Source of the DNA: Hofstenia miamia
Taxonomy: Eukaryota; Xenacoelomorpha; Acoela
Assembly (NCBI GenBank): GCA_004352715.1
Contig: SCFE01000086.1
Location: 1,611,289 to 1,675,288, forward strand
Direction: 5' to 3'
Length of the DNA stretch: 64,000 bases
Under the pieces are notes generated by a model that had not been told where the DNA came from, did not search any database, and saw only the letters and a program-made list of their open reading frames with translations. The first letter of the stretch is position 1. The number at the start of each line of letters is the position of its first letter. The position numbers were made by a program, and so were the translations under genes. Shown here piece after piece: positions 24,236-35,435 of this stretch.

Positions 24236-27200
24236 AAATTTTTTTTATTCATAAAGGAATTTAATCCTGCTTAAAGCATATGATTGATCAACACTTGTAA
24301 TCAACCCCCTTCAGAGGTAGCTTTACAATTTTATCAGCACTTTTCAGGGCTACGTTGCCATTGCCAATTTTTACAGATCTCTGATCTTCTTTGTTTCATG
24401 CAGAAGCGTTAATTTGAAAATGATTATTTGCATATCCTTTTGGGATGATATATATTTTCCTCAAACTTATTGTGTAGTTCAAAATTTTTATGTACTTGGA
24501 ATGGATAAATATTATCGTAAAATTTGTACAGATTTAATCTAACTCCGAAATTTTTTCAAACACAATGCTAGAACCGTGATGTAGTTTATCCAAACTAATC
24601 ACCATTTTGTTTTGGCTGCTATAGAAATAATTGAATATGATCAATTAATGATTTGCTAAATTTACGTTTCCACTAAAATTAAGTATGATTTTCGAAATCA
24701 GCAAAAAAATAAAATATAAATATGTAAAACATTTATATTTTATCGAGAGTACTATTCTGCAATATCGCCAATTTGGAATTATGATAGAAAGTTAGAAGTG
24801 CGCCATGCAAATTCTACAACAACTTTGCTAAAACCTTTAAGTACTTAGCAAAATTTTAATATAATATTTTCACAACTGTTAAAATTATATTCACCTTAGT
24901 CATTGAAATGCTTAGTAGTCCATATTAATGAATAGATTATTCTCAAATTTCTTTGACATATACTATATCTCTCAAAATGTATAAATGTATTGAAAACCTT
25001 TTAATTTTATTTTTATTACTTAACAACTTAAGGTAAAATAATAACATTTTTATTCTTAGTAATCAAGTGAAATTCATTAATGAATATAGTGCATTTTGTC
25101 ACCAGACCCCACTGGTGAAGAAGTCTAAAATTTGATTCTAGCGGTGACTTCAAGTTCACTTACAGTAAAAATAATCAATTCGAATGTTACAAAAGATACT
25201 CTTATAGTTTTAGTTCCATTCAACACTAATTTATAGCCGTCCAAAGGACATCATCCCATAATTGACAGAAAAACGATATACTTCGCTAATATACAAAATA
25301 ATATCCATCATTTGGAACAATGCTTTTATATGAATTTATTTAATTGTGATCTCTTTTATAACATCACAGTTCTGAATATTTCCACAGAAGTACACTCCCT
25401 TCTCATTTTTCTTGCAAACAGTATCATTAATATCTTCTATAAAGAAGTCTTTTATAATAGAACTTTTGACACTTTAATATCACTTTTGTTTCAAATATTT
25501 TTATACATTAGCTAATTCATAAATTTTACTAGTATTTTGTATTATCTACAGTTTATGGCACTGTTGAATTTAAAATTTATGTTTGCATAAATCATGCCAA
25601 CCAGTGTAAGATATTTAAATTCGAAATTTATGAACGATTAGCTTAAAAACAAATTGAATAATTAACCTTTGCTTAGAAGCATCTTTAAAAAAATAACTAA
25701 TGTTTGAAAAAATTTGAACGTTTACAAGAGTGATATTAAAGCGTCAACATTTCAAGAGCGCAAAGATATCACTCTTAAGCAACTTCATATAAAGGGGATT
25801 TTGGAAATTCATGAAAGCCATTTTATTTATTTGCAAATCATGTCGTTTTTGTGTCTATTAGCTTGATAGATAACGCCATCTTTTGAATGGCTATATGAAT
25901 GTTGACTTCATGACGTCCAAAAGACAGCTTCGTGTTACTTGAAAAATTGCATGGATTTCTTCCAAAGTATTGAAGCTTTAATAATCTATATTCATGTACA
26001 TGAATGTATATATAAGGTATTTGACGATCAATATAGAAATATTCAGGGAGTGATAATATACTAAATGCATTAGTATGCAGTAGTTTTTTTGAATGTAATC
26101 GTTTACTGCACCATTTAATGTATTTTCCGCTTTAATTGAGACGTGAGCCTTTTTCGCTCTATTCTGTCTCTGCTCTTGATGGTAATCCATGTATATTTAT
26201 GCACTATACATGAAATTTCATAGAGAATAGATTTTATAAAGTACAGCCATGTTAGACTAAGCTAAGTAAAGTTTCGTTTTAATGGAATTTATCAATTTAT
26301 ATTTATATTTAATTTTCAAAAATCATTGTATATTGTATTTGATAAATTCTTGCAAAATTTCAATTTAAAATTAATAAGAATTTATAAAAAATAACTCCTA
26401 GCATTCATCTTAGCAGAAACAAACTTTGACTTAAGTGCAATTGTGTGACATAATTTGCGTGAAACAAAGAGAAAAGGACAATATTAAAAACTTTTATTTT
26501 GATTATTTTTTGTTTAACTTGTTTTATATAAATTAGAACCTTTTTGTAAACTAAGCTATAAACACACTTGGCAAACGATTTAGCAAAGTCCCAACTGAAA
26601 TCGCATAGCTATTGGATAGCCAAAATTTACATGTTGCCTAAGATTAGCAGAAGAAATTCAACAACAGAAATAATAGTAAACAGAAAACAGGTACATGTTA
26701 GCATTGTACATTTTTACTATAAATACTGTGTGAAATTTATAGTTTGTTGATGAAATACTTCATTTGGATTTAACTTTGCTTTGTATCAGGTTTTATTATT
26801 AATACAATTGAAAGCTAAACATTCAGGCACACGAGTAGCTATTCAGGGACTCTCACCCTTGCATTTACCAGCCTGCTGAGAGGATTTCTCCCTATCTATA
26901 ATCAACATCACCTTTAATCTCAACTTTACTGCTCTGCCCTTACTAGTGAAAGTGTGTCTTTAAGTATTGTTAGGCATAGCAGTTTTTCTACATTTAGCTT
27001 GCCTATCAATTGATTCACCTGACAATAAACCTCCGCATTCTAAATAGCTGGATAGCTAACCTTGGGCCCACCCTTTTTATTTTAGATCCAAAGTTATTGT
27101 CAGTAATAAACATAACAGATTTATTAAACATCAGAAATGTCTACAAGCATATTATTACATTGTTTGGTAATTAATTTAGCTTCAGAGATGTACTTAAGTG

Positions 27201-27410
27201 ATTATCAGTTTATCACCAAAATAATTGCTCACATGTACCAATGGCTATGTATCTATTTATATTTAGGGTTATTTACATGTAAGATCTATAAGAGGGAAAA
27301 GTAGCACAGTTGTGAACATTTATTACTCGTAATAACAAAAGCAATTATTGTACAAATTCATATAGGGCAAGCACCAACAAATATTTAATAGGTTATTAAA
27401 AACTGAAACC
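24236..27410. other. Gene-free stretch
   Basis: AT-rich, no supported gene. The frame at 25312-25515 is hydrophobic but lacks receptor motifs; frames at 25978-26190 and 26568-26750 show nothing recognisable. From about 26820 the base composition becomes richer in GC, leading into the next unidentified coding-like block. Confidence 0.5.
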
Positions 27411-28679
27411 TCAAACTAACAGTAACTTTAATGACTCATCTACAGAAAGAAAATCACTAATAATTTTTTTTCTGTCAATGCCTAATTTGTTTGTGATTTC
27501 AATTGGGGAAAGTTTTCCTGTAGATGTCTGTTTGTTAGTGATGCATATGAATAGTTTCTCATATTGTGCTCTGGCCTTCCTGCTTTTAACTGGAGACATG
27601 CTAGCCTTTAAATTTACCAGCAGCCAGTCTTTAACATTTGGCACTATTGGTGATAAAGCTATCTTGAAATGTTTCCTGTCTGTGATTTTGAGCCTGGTGC
27701 ATCTATCAATTGGGGCACATATATTTTTATCATAAGTTAGAAAAATCGCCATGATCTATGCAGCACGTTGATACTTAATGTGTGGCCAGTTGGGTTCTTG
27801 CAATTCTATGTGAGACGTCATCATTGCTTTGTTGATCATTTTTGATAAGTTGTTTTATGTATTCCACGTCTTTTAATATGTGAATATTCAACAGATTTTC
27901 TGTCTCCAGGTTAACTTGCTTTGTTTTCGCCAGTGTCTCACTTTAGATCATAAATTTCAATGTTTTATCTAATGTGAATCTATCGTCAAAGGCTATGTGT
28001 ACAGTGCTTCTGAAGTATGTTCGTTCCATTTGTATATTTATGTGTTCTGGATAGCTGGTGATTGTATTGATTTTCAGTCTCGTTACTGTGTTAATTATGA
28101 GAGGTATGTTTGTTATCTTTGTTTTTGCTTTTGTATACTTCACTACTATGTCATTGAATGCTGATAGCTTCTTATGCGCATTTTCAGTGATCCTGCTGTT
28201 TGCTAGAAAGTATGGGTGTAATACATCAGCTCCTATCCTTACAATTTTATCTGATCACTCCTTCAATCTTGTTGATGATAGGGACTGGCTGGAGCTTCTC
28301 ATTATGCGCCCCTCTACATGGTTTCTCTTATGAATCTGAATTTCGTGGAATACTCTCATAGGTGCACTTGTGCTCAGTAAATCTTCCATATCTGATGCAC
28401 TCCTCATGTCTTGCAATCCATCATCTTTACCTTTACAACTGGGTTGGTTCTGAGTTCCTTTGTACTCCTGGCTTTATGTTCCCAGGGTATGTTTGCGTCT
28501 ATGGGTAGCATATCAGAGCCTATACATTTGCCCTGTATGCTACTCTGCATGATCTCTCCACTGGTTTCTGAGCCTATACGTTTGCTCTGCACCATTGGGC
28601 TGCAGTTCTGCTCATCAATGCTGCAGTCTCTCTGGATTCTTCCCTCCGGCTCAGTATTTGTGTGGGGTCTTCCCTTCAA
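27411..28679 (-). other. Unidentified minus-strand coding-like block, decayed
   Basis: Several successive minus-strand frames have unusually few stops and higher GC than their surroundings: 28679-28404 (91 codons, Ser/Pro/Lys-rich, hydrophilic), a stretch near 28220-27943 that reads through HPYFLANSRITENAHKKL and on to FDDRFTLDKTLKF, a short frame near 27930-27770, and 27752-27411 (113 codons, basic, beginning MAIFLTYDKN and containing KITDRKHFKIALSP). Together they look like one or two degraded proteins, perhaps structural or Gag-like genes of a mobile or viral-type element. No polymerase, integrase or zinc-knuckle motif is visible, and I do not recognise the family. The + strand frames over the same bases (27478-27735, 28058-28333, 28411-28743) are less protein-like. 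Confidence 0.35.
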
Positions 28680-28743
28680 GGTCTTGGAATTTGTCCCTCT
28701 TCCAAATGATTCTAGTATTTCACTTCATCTTGTTGTGACCTAA

Positions 28744-29451
28744 ACATAGTTATAGCATTTAAATACCATATATCAGGGTCATAAGGATTTTTATTTTTAG
28801 CCTCTAACTGAGGCATTACACAAGATAACAGAACAGTTGGGTTTATCAATTCCTCTGATATCATCATGCTGAAGATCTATCACTGAACTGATTGACTCCT
28901 ATAATAAACCCTATAATAAACAATGCTGCTCTATGTGTCTCAGTTTAATCTTTTTAGCTCAATAAAGTTTATTATCCCTACACATATAATTAAATAAAAT
29001 ATAATAGCATGTAATTGCCATGTATTCATACAAACCAACAGGCATGATTTAACCACAGAGTAATTACTTATGTGCTTTGTGTGAAAGAGTTGAAATGAAC
29101 AAGTTTTATTCTTACCAAACACATATACCTAACCTAATGTGCCCACAATTCAGGAAACTTATTGAAGCCATAAGTTACTATTTATGACCGGGTTTGCAAT
29201 TCTCAAATTAGTGACAGAGTCTAGTTTGTTGTTATCGTAATGAAAAATATACTAATCCACAAAAATGGTGATCACAAAATATGACAATTTAGTGTGAAGG
29301 TAAATTAAGCTGATTCTAATCGACTACCTAACAGGTTATTTCTCTTCTTTATATATAAAGAAATGTACAAAGCTTTTGTTCGTCATGTAATTTATCGTTA
29401 GGCGTTGAGACATTTACATGTTTTTCTTGTTCTAAAACTATGCATTGGTGA
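28744..29451. other. Gene-free stretch
   Basis: Nothing recognised; AT-rich sequence before the non-LTR element. Confidence 0.5.
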
Positions 29452-30094
29452 ATGAATTGTACTGGTTTTGATGACGTTCAACTAAATGCATTAGATTCTC
29501 TAAGAAGTATTTTACTACTATTCTGTAACCAATGCGTTGAGCTCGTTCGCAAAGAAACTATAGTTTCAAATATTAGCAAATGTTTATTATTGGAAGACAC
29601 TTCTAGTTTATATAAAAAGGCTGTTCATGAGTGTTATTAAAATAGAAAATAGATTAAAGAAACTCGAAACTTATTTTAGAAAACATGCTACTAATATATT
29701 ACAATTTTCACTAAAAATTTTAATCGCTGTGTTTCTACATCAATCCGCATCCAAGGCCTTAATAAAATTACGGAGCCAGATCAATCAAAACATCAAAATA
29801 AAGAAATTATGAAGCGGTAAATCATGTATTTGTTCATTTAGGATTTAATAGTAGAATTGCAATTACAGATTTTGTCCGAATTGGAAAATTTAATGTTAAA
29901 AATTCACATCCTCGTATTGTTTGGTTAACGGTTTTCCGGTCTCAATGTTCGAAAGTGCTTAACAGCCACGAAGGGTATGTCATACCCTGTTCATAGAAAA
30001 TCAATCTGTCATCCTTTTGTTCTTGATAACAATGAAATAAGGTTATAATTTGTACTTTTATCAAGTTTTGAACAAAATATTTAACCCTTAGGGA

Positions 30095-30122
30095 TTTTTT
30101 GTTATTATTATTATTATTATCA
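30095..30122. repeat. (TTA)n microsatellite
   Basis: Short ATT/TTA trinucleotide run inside the piggyBac-like element. Confidence 0.7.
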
Positions 30123-30770
30123 TGCAGTAATAAAAACTCAAAATATATATTCTATAAATTGGTCCTAACTCTCGAAATAATTCAATAAGCCTATATGGCC
30201 ACAGGGTTTAACAAAGAAAAAAATAACTATAATTCTTCACAATCAATGCAAAACTATGATCTGTGCTCATTACATATAGTTTTTTGCATTTGGTGCAACA
30301 AATGATTGTTTTCCTATCACATGAATAGGGGCAGAAAGAGCATCTCTATTTTTTCAATGTCAAAATTAAAAATTTTTTGATCCATTTTCTTTAGTGATCG
30401 TGGATGTTGTAAATATTTGACCTGTAGAATAACGTTTGGTAGAAAAGCACTATCGAAAATTTCTAATTAAAAATCAAGGAAAATTCAGATGTGATGACGT
30501 AATATTCCATGTTATATGCTAAAATTGAAATTACTCACAGCTTTCTATGGGACAATATATGTCAAAAATTTTTACAGCAATGAATGCAAATTTTTGCATA
30601 TCATATTGGTACAATTACAACGTAAATATATGTAAATCATTGTTGATTAAACTAACATAAATAATTCACTTGAAAACGTACAACATGCAGGCATGTACAT
30701 TGAAAACAATTCTTTTTGCCCACCACCTAATAAACTAAGAATCCTAACAAATGTTTCCAATTCAACTCTA

Positions 30771-31166
30771 TCAGTTGAAACAAACAATTTTCAAAAAGAT
30801 GAGAATTGTTTGTCTTTCAGTTTCGGGATTTATACCTGGTGCAGGCCCTTTTGAGAATCGAATGATATTTCGTGATGATTCCCGGCCAACATTTGTTGGT
30901 TCATAATCGTACCAAACACGACCGACCGGATGGAGCCACAAAACACCAATCTCTTGATGGGAACCAGATGTTTCCCCTTCGTCTTCTTCTTCTGAATCAG
31001 ATTCACTTCCATTGACCTCATGCAAAAATTCCGAATACAATATATTATCAATCGAATCTGAAAAAGGAGAAAGTTCATCTTCAATGGCGAAGGTACCCTG
31101 AATAGACTCATTTGCAGCGTCATCAAAGACATCGATATTGAAGTCTTCTTCATCCGAGAAGATCAT
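30771..31166 (-). pseudogene. piggyBac-like transposase N-terminal fragment
   Basis: The minus-strand frame starts MIFSDEEDFNIDVFDDAANE and is rich in Asp/Glu/Ser for its first 75 residues, then reads WYDYEPTNVGRESSRNIIRF and SKGPAPGINPET. An acidic N-terminus followed by a basic/Gly-Pro segment is the layout of piggyBac transposases before their catalytic domain. The catalytic DDD domain and C-terminal zinc finger are missing; the rest of the element holds no coding sequence I can recognise. It lies inside the TTAA-flanked element 29925-31473, which supports the assignment. Confidence for the family comes mainly from the element ends. Confidence 0.55.
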
Positions 31167-32760
31167 CCTGTAGGAATATCATAGCGATGGCGTGATCCTT
31201 ACAGAGGCACTTAGGACGACTCCTGGTATTAGCGTTTAGACTGGCAGTTAGTTATCAATACTAAATCCAAAGTTGCACAGAACATAGGAGGGTATCACAT
31301 ACCCTGTTCGATGTTCCAGGACCAAATCATAAATATCAAAATAACTATGACGAGTATCTTAAAACGCCTTTACACAATTAAAGAAAACAATATTTCAGCA
31401 AAATTCAATGAATTTAAAAAAAATCAGTGGATTAGTTTAGGATATACAATCCGTTGAACCTGACCACCGTTAAATTATACTCTGAACGGGATAAGCGACT
31501 AATTTTATCTAATTGTAGAAAGCTAAAAAACTATGAAAATAAAGTTTTTATTTCCTCGGGTCTGAATTGTGAAGAACTTAAAATAGAAAAAGTAATTTTA
31601 CAAAAAAGATGGAGTATGATTCAAGAAGGAGCTGATAAATCTAAATTTAGAATTAAGAACTTAAAACTTTTTTACAATAATAAAGTCATTGAAATCAGTT
31701 CTAGTTGACTAGCTAAGTCTATCAAAGTTCTCCATATGAATTTATATCTTTTATATTAAAATCTTCTATATTAAAATCTACTGTAATACAACTTTTAGAA
31801 TTTATGGATTTAATTTACAAACATTTTGATGAAAACGAAGACATATTCATTTTATATTCTGATTTTTCAAAGGCATTTGATAAAGTATCTCATCGCTTAT
31901 TAATGCCTAAACTTATATCATTAAACTTTGAGGTGATCTATTAACACTTTTGCACTCAGATTTATTTAATCATTACCAATATGTTCAAATTAATGGGATT
32001 ATTTCATCACGTTTATCTGTATCAAGTGGAGTTCCCCAAGGATCTGTTCTACGCCTTTGATGTTTCTTGTTTTCATAAATGACCTCCCAACATGCTGCCA
32101 AGTATATATTTCTTTTTTATTTGCAGATGATTGCAAATTTCTTACAGCTTCAACAGATAATATTGTTGTAGGTTACAAAAATATATCAAATTGGGTTCTT
32201 GATAATGAGATGCGTTTAAACCGTCATAAATTCAAGATTTTAACAATTTCTAAGCATAATGGCGTACAACTTGATTTTTGGCTACCTATAATTAATACAG
32301 TTAAAGATCTTGGCGTTTACCTCTCTTCAAATTTGAACTGGTCTACATACATTGCTGCTAAACTAAGGTCATGTTATATTATCCTCTTAACTTTGAAAAG
32401 TAGTATGCCTTATAATGCAACAATTAATGTTAAAACTATTGTGTTTACATTATTAATTATATTCATTTGTCATCAAAAATAAACGTTTTTGATAAAACAA
32501 ATCCGGTTAAAAAATCACTACAAAAATATATTGGAACTATTTTGTTAATTCTTACAAACTTGAAAACAGCTGCACACATCATTTGATATTGCGTTGTCCT
32601 TCATGCAGAGCACTTAATTCAACTAACAGTTATTGTTAATCATTTTAATTTTCAAAAAAAATATTATCGAGGTAACACAAGCCTTATTGAAAGCTTTTAT
32701 GTTACGAGCCGATCCAAGCTAAACGTACTCAAAAGTAAAATGAGCAGAGCTTAAAAATAT

Positions 32761-32779
32761 CGGTTCATTGACAAGTCTG
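32761..32779. repeat. Isolated end of the hAT-like MITE family
   Basis: CGGTTCATTGACAAGTCTG matches the right end of the MITE at 5001-5426 (CGGCTCGTTGACAAGTCTG) at 17 of 19 bases, and GAGCCGATCC lies upstream near 32706. Probably a diverged, truncated relative; no left end was found. Confidence 0.5.
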
Positions 32780-32976
32780 CTTACAAGGTGGGCCAGAAGT
32801 AACTACGTTTCAAACAATGTTACATATTTTTCAAAAGCAGACTCACTTTACATATGGGTACAAAGTATTTAATGAAAGAAATTGCTTAGAAATTGTATGG
32901 AGCACACTGCAGGCTTTCACTCAGTATGCACAAGGAATGTAAACAAAATGTGCGATAGTTTATTCTTCATCATCAT

Positions 32977-32981
<5 letters not shown>

Positions 32982-33013
<32 letters not shown>
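32982..33013. repeat. (TA)n microsatellite at Tc1 insertion site
   Basis: TA run in which the following Tc1-like element inserted; TATATA continues after its right end at 34361. Confidence 0.9.
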
Positions 33014-33018
<5 letters not shown>

Positions 33019-34360
33019 GGAAATATGTATTCGACCACCTTGCTATTTTGAATAACTAATGAACATTCATTGGATGTCTAATACAATAAAATATGTAGAA
33101 TAACAATTGGCTATTAATTTTTAATCAAAATTAGAAAACTTGTATTGGAAAAATGTATTCGGCCACCTGAAAAAAAATTAACAAATGAGCAAATCCAAAA
33201 AAGTAAATTCAAATAATTAAATTTATAATTGATGCAATATAAGCACTTAGCAGCAAAATTTTCTCTTCTAATATTTTGTAGGGTGTCCCTTTGAGCAAAT
33301 AACAGGTTCAAGGCGATCAGGGAATAATGCGAAAACTCTTTCAAAAAACAGTTGGGAATTGCATAGAATTCTTTTTTATTGCCCTCCACAGCTCGTATTT
33401 ATTCTGAAAAGTATGCTGTACAATACGATATTGGACCTCTTTCCACATATTTTCGATAAGAATCCGAGCATATTGAGAGCTTCGGAGAGTACCAGTGATG
33501 TGAACAATCTTGCGAAGGCCAAATTCCATATTTCAACCCATACCATGACAGACTTCTGCGCAGTTAGTCTCTTTATCAACATTCTTTATAATGAGTATAG
33601 CTCAAACCTTGACTCATCTGAAAATATTACATTAGACCAATGTTCAGACGAATTGTCTTTCATCAGCTTAGCCCACTTCAGCCGGCGTAATCTTTGTTTT
33701 GGAGTTAAGCATGGCTTTCTGGGTGCCACAAAAGTCCAAATTGAGTAGTTGTTCAGGATGTTTCGCACAGTTCTTGCCATCACGAGGTGACCGTCAGCTC
33801 ATTTCTTGCGAAGTTCCTTTAAGTCTTTCTGGTATTTTGCTTTGAAAGGCACACAAAATCTGACTGGGAAGTTTTGGAGGTCTTCTTTTGTCTTCCGGAC
33901 TTTGGCTTGGGGCAATGATGTTTTCAGAAGTGAAACGTCAGATGATATCCTCGACATTACTACGAGGTCGCTCTACAAGTTGGGATGTATTACTTTGACT
34001 CATCCCTTCCAAATGTTTGGAGATAATCAACTCGCGGATGGCAATAGGTACGTAACCAGGCATAATATATCGCGAAGAAAGACTGTTATTAAGTATTTTC
34101 AAAACAAATAGACTAAAAATTCTCTTATTTGGTCTGACGTGGCCGAATACATTTTTCCAAGAAAAAATTAGCTAACCACAAGTATTTTAGGATTTCTCTT
34201 TGAAAATTAAAGTAAACTGATAATTATGTTTAAACATTGATGAATTCCTCTTTCTGCAACACCAAATCTAATTAAGAATTACCTATGCCACACTTGGATT
34301 CAATTTCTTGTAAATATTTATGACAAATCATGAGTGGCCGAATTCTTTTTTCCAGTACTG
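33012..34360 (-). mobile_element. Tc1-like transposon with IR/DR ends
   Basis: A 1349-base element with inverted ends: left TAGTACTGGAAATATGTATT, right (reversed) CAGTACTGGAAAAAAGAATT, each continuing into CGRCCAC. TA dinucleotides flank it (33010-33011 and 34361-34362). The same motif (TTGGAAAAATGTATTCGGCC) recurs inside each end, at 33145-33166 directly and at 34138-34160 inverted. Each end therefore has an outer and an inner copy, the IR/DR organisation known from Sleeping Beauty-type Tc1 elements. The internal region encodes a broken Tc1 transposase on the minus strand. Confidence 0.88.
33200..34060 (-). pseudogene. Tc1 transposase, decayed
   Basis: Read on the minus strand from about 34060 downward, pieces of a Tc1 transposase appear in order. 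First is an N-terminal HTH region (VPIAIRELIISKHLEGMSQS, then RPRSNVEDII). Next come KPCLTPKQRLRRLKWAK and WSNVIFSDESRFEL near 33620-33600, which holds the first catalytic Asp in the family's 'V-x-FSDES' block. Then follow VCHGMG and ITGTLRSSQYARILIENMW, and NKYELWRAIKKNSMQFPTVF at the C-terminus. The region of the second Asp and the PIENxW Glu is not recognisable between these; MWKEVQYRIVQHTF directly follows the 'Y-x-x-IL' block, so about 80 residues appear deleted. Several stops and frameshifts confirm it is inactive. The + strand frames at 33359-33748 and 33806-34111 are shadows of this gene. Confidence 0.8.
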
Positions 34361-34446
34361 TATATATAAGTGAAGCATTTTAAAGATAAGTATCTTGTAT
34401 TATATATGTGGCTATGTATACTTTGAGAAATGCATATATGTTTCTN

Positions 34447-34479
<33 letters not shown>
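34447..34479. repeat. (TA)n microsatellite
   Basis: TA run following a single N at 34446. Confidence 0.9.
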
Positions 34480-34482
<3 letters not shown>

Positions 34483-35435
34483 CATTGCATCACACTTGTG
34501 CAGGGAAAGCAGTTGGTAGTATCACCTCCTATTTGCGTGAAATATGTTGAAGCGCAGAAACGCAAGTAAAAGATTCCTAAAAAATTTCCCCAATTGACAT
34601 AATTCAATGGGATTTTTTGCCAACTAATGGAGATTGCCTAAAACGCTATTATATTTCCAAGATAACTTTGTAATTTGAGAAAAGACAATCAGTGAATTGC
34701 TTTACATGCATGGTATTTCAAGATGCAGTTCCCCTTTATAAAAGTTCCCTTCACAAAGCTGAATATTGATAATGGTGTTGCCAAAATGAAAAGGTTACAG
34801 GACGGTTTGTCTATACTGGAAAAACAGAAGATTTAAAAGGAAAGAAATTTCTTTGGAATTTAAATAAATTTTGCAACCTTTTATCACTTCTGTTCTAGGT
34901 GACATAAGGGCTGACAGACCAAGAAAAAAAAATGAATCTATTTATTTTCTGAGATACATCAAGAATTGAGTTTTGAGAACTTTTTGTGATGAAGATAAAA
35001 ATACAGAAAAGATCAAAACCAAATTACGAAGGAATGTTTTCTGAAGAAAATTAAGGAGAGAAAAGTGCAAATATGATTAATAAATCTAATGATAATCTTG
35101 AAGATACTGTGGAATGTCACATGGATTTTGAACAGCAAGAGGTTTTGTCTATTTGCAAAATAATTTCAAATAAAAATGTTTTACCATCTGCAGAAGTACT
35201 TTCGTCGGCTAAAGGATGTGGAGTTAGTTTAAGAGATGTGTAGCAATAATAATGATATCAGAAAAAAGTCATTGAATGTTCAATGACAAACCTGAACTTA
35301 GCAGGAAACTTGCTTCAGATTTTCAGCCACAAAATACAAACAACGACGATTATTTTCTAGGTTATTGAATATCATAGAAAATCCTCCCGACTGCAATAAA
35401 GATGCTTTGTCACATGTGAGTGATTTATAGCAAGA
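34480..35435. other. Gene-free stretch
   Basis: No gene supported. A + strand open segment near 35090-35243 reads LEDTVECHMDFEQQEVLSIC and onward in a protein-like way, but it is short and unrecognised. Confidence 0.45.

Larger units (their letters stand above)
29925..31473. mobile_element. piggyBac-like element inserted in non-LTR ORF1
   Basis: Flanked by TTAA at 29925-29928 and 31470-31473, the target duplicated by piggyBac elements. The ends are inverted: CGGTTTTCCGGTCTCAATG at the left and, read from the other end, CGGTGGTCAGGTTCAACGG, with 14 of 19 positions equal. Near-palindromic subterminal repeats, AGGGTATGTCATACCCT (29972-29988) and AGGGTATCACATACCCT (31289-31305), both followed by GTTC, lie about 43 and 164 bases from the ends. 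This asymmetry recalls piggyBac internal repeats. Only a transposase N-terminus remains, so it is non-autonomous. The flanking sequences belong to one protein-coding domain, which shows this insertion came after the non-LTR copy. Confidence 0.75.
29452..32480 (+). mobile_element. CR1/jockey-like non-LTR retrotransposon, rearranged
   Basis: Retrotransposon remnant interrupted by a piggyBac-like element (29925-31473). ORF1-type protein: 29452-29640 and 29627-29812 give a leader and a coiled-coil part (ENRLKKLETYFRKH), then FVRIGKFNVKNSHPRIVWL up to 29924. It resumes after the insert with KLYSERDKRLILSNCRKLKN and EELKIEKVILQKRW to about 31708, a typical nucleic-acid-binding ORF1 domain. One base is out of phase across the join. 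The reverse transcriptase follows almost at once: YSDFSKAFDKVSHRLL (motif A, near 31857-31905), SSGVPQGSVL (motif B, near 32026-32055), and LFADDCKFL (catalytic Asp pair, near 32121-32147), then KDLGVYLSSNLNW. The endonuclease domain and RT N-terminus that normally lie between ORF1 and motif A are absent, so the copy is internally deleted as well as split. Small frameshifts occur. TCATCATCATC at about 32973 may mark the 3' end. Confidence 0.8.

Noticed and set aside
25312-25515. Hydrophobic frame that might be a receptor fragment
   Set aside because: No DRY-type, TERR or TM7 motif; AT-rich DNA often gives Phe/Ile/Leu-rich frames.
28411-28743. Hydrophobic 110-codon + frame resembling a membrane protein
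   Set aside because: Composition is the complement of a hydrophilic minus-strand frame; no start context or receptor motif.
33359-34111. Two + strand frames of 129 and 101 codons
   Set aside because: Shadows of the minus-strand Tc1 transposase inside the IR/DR element.
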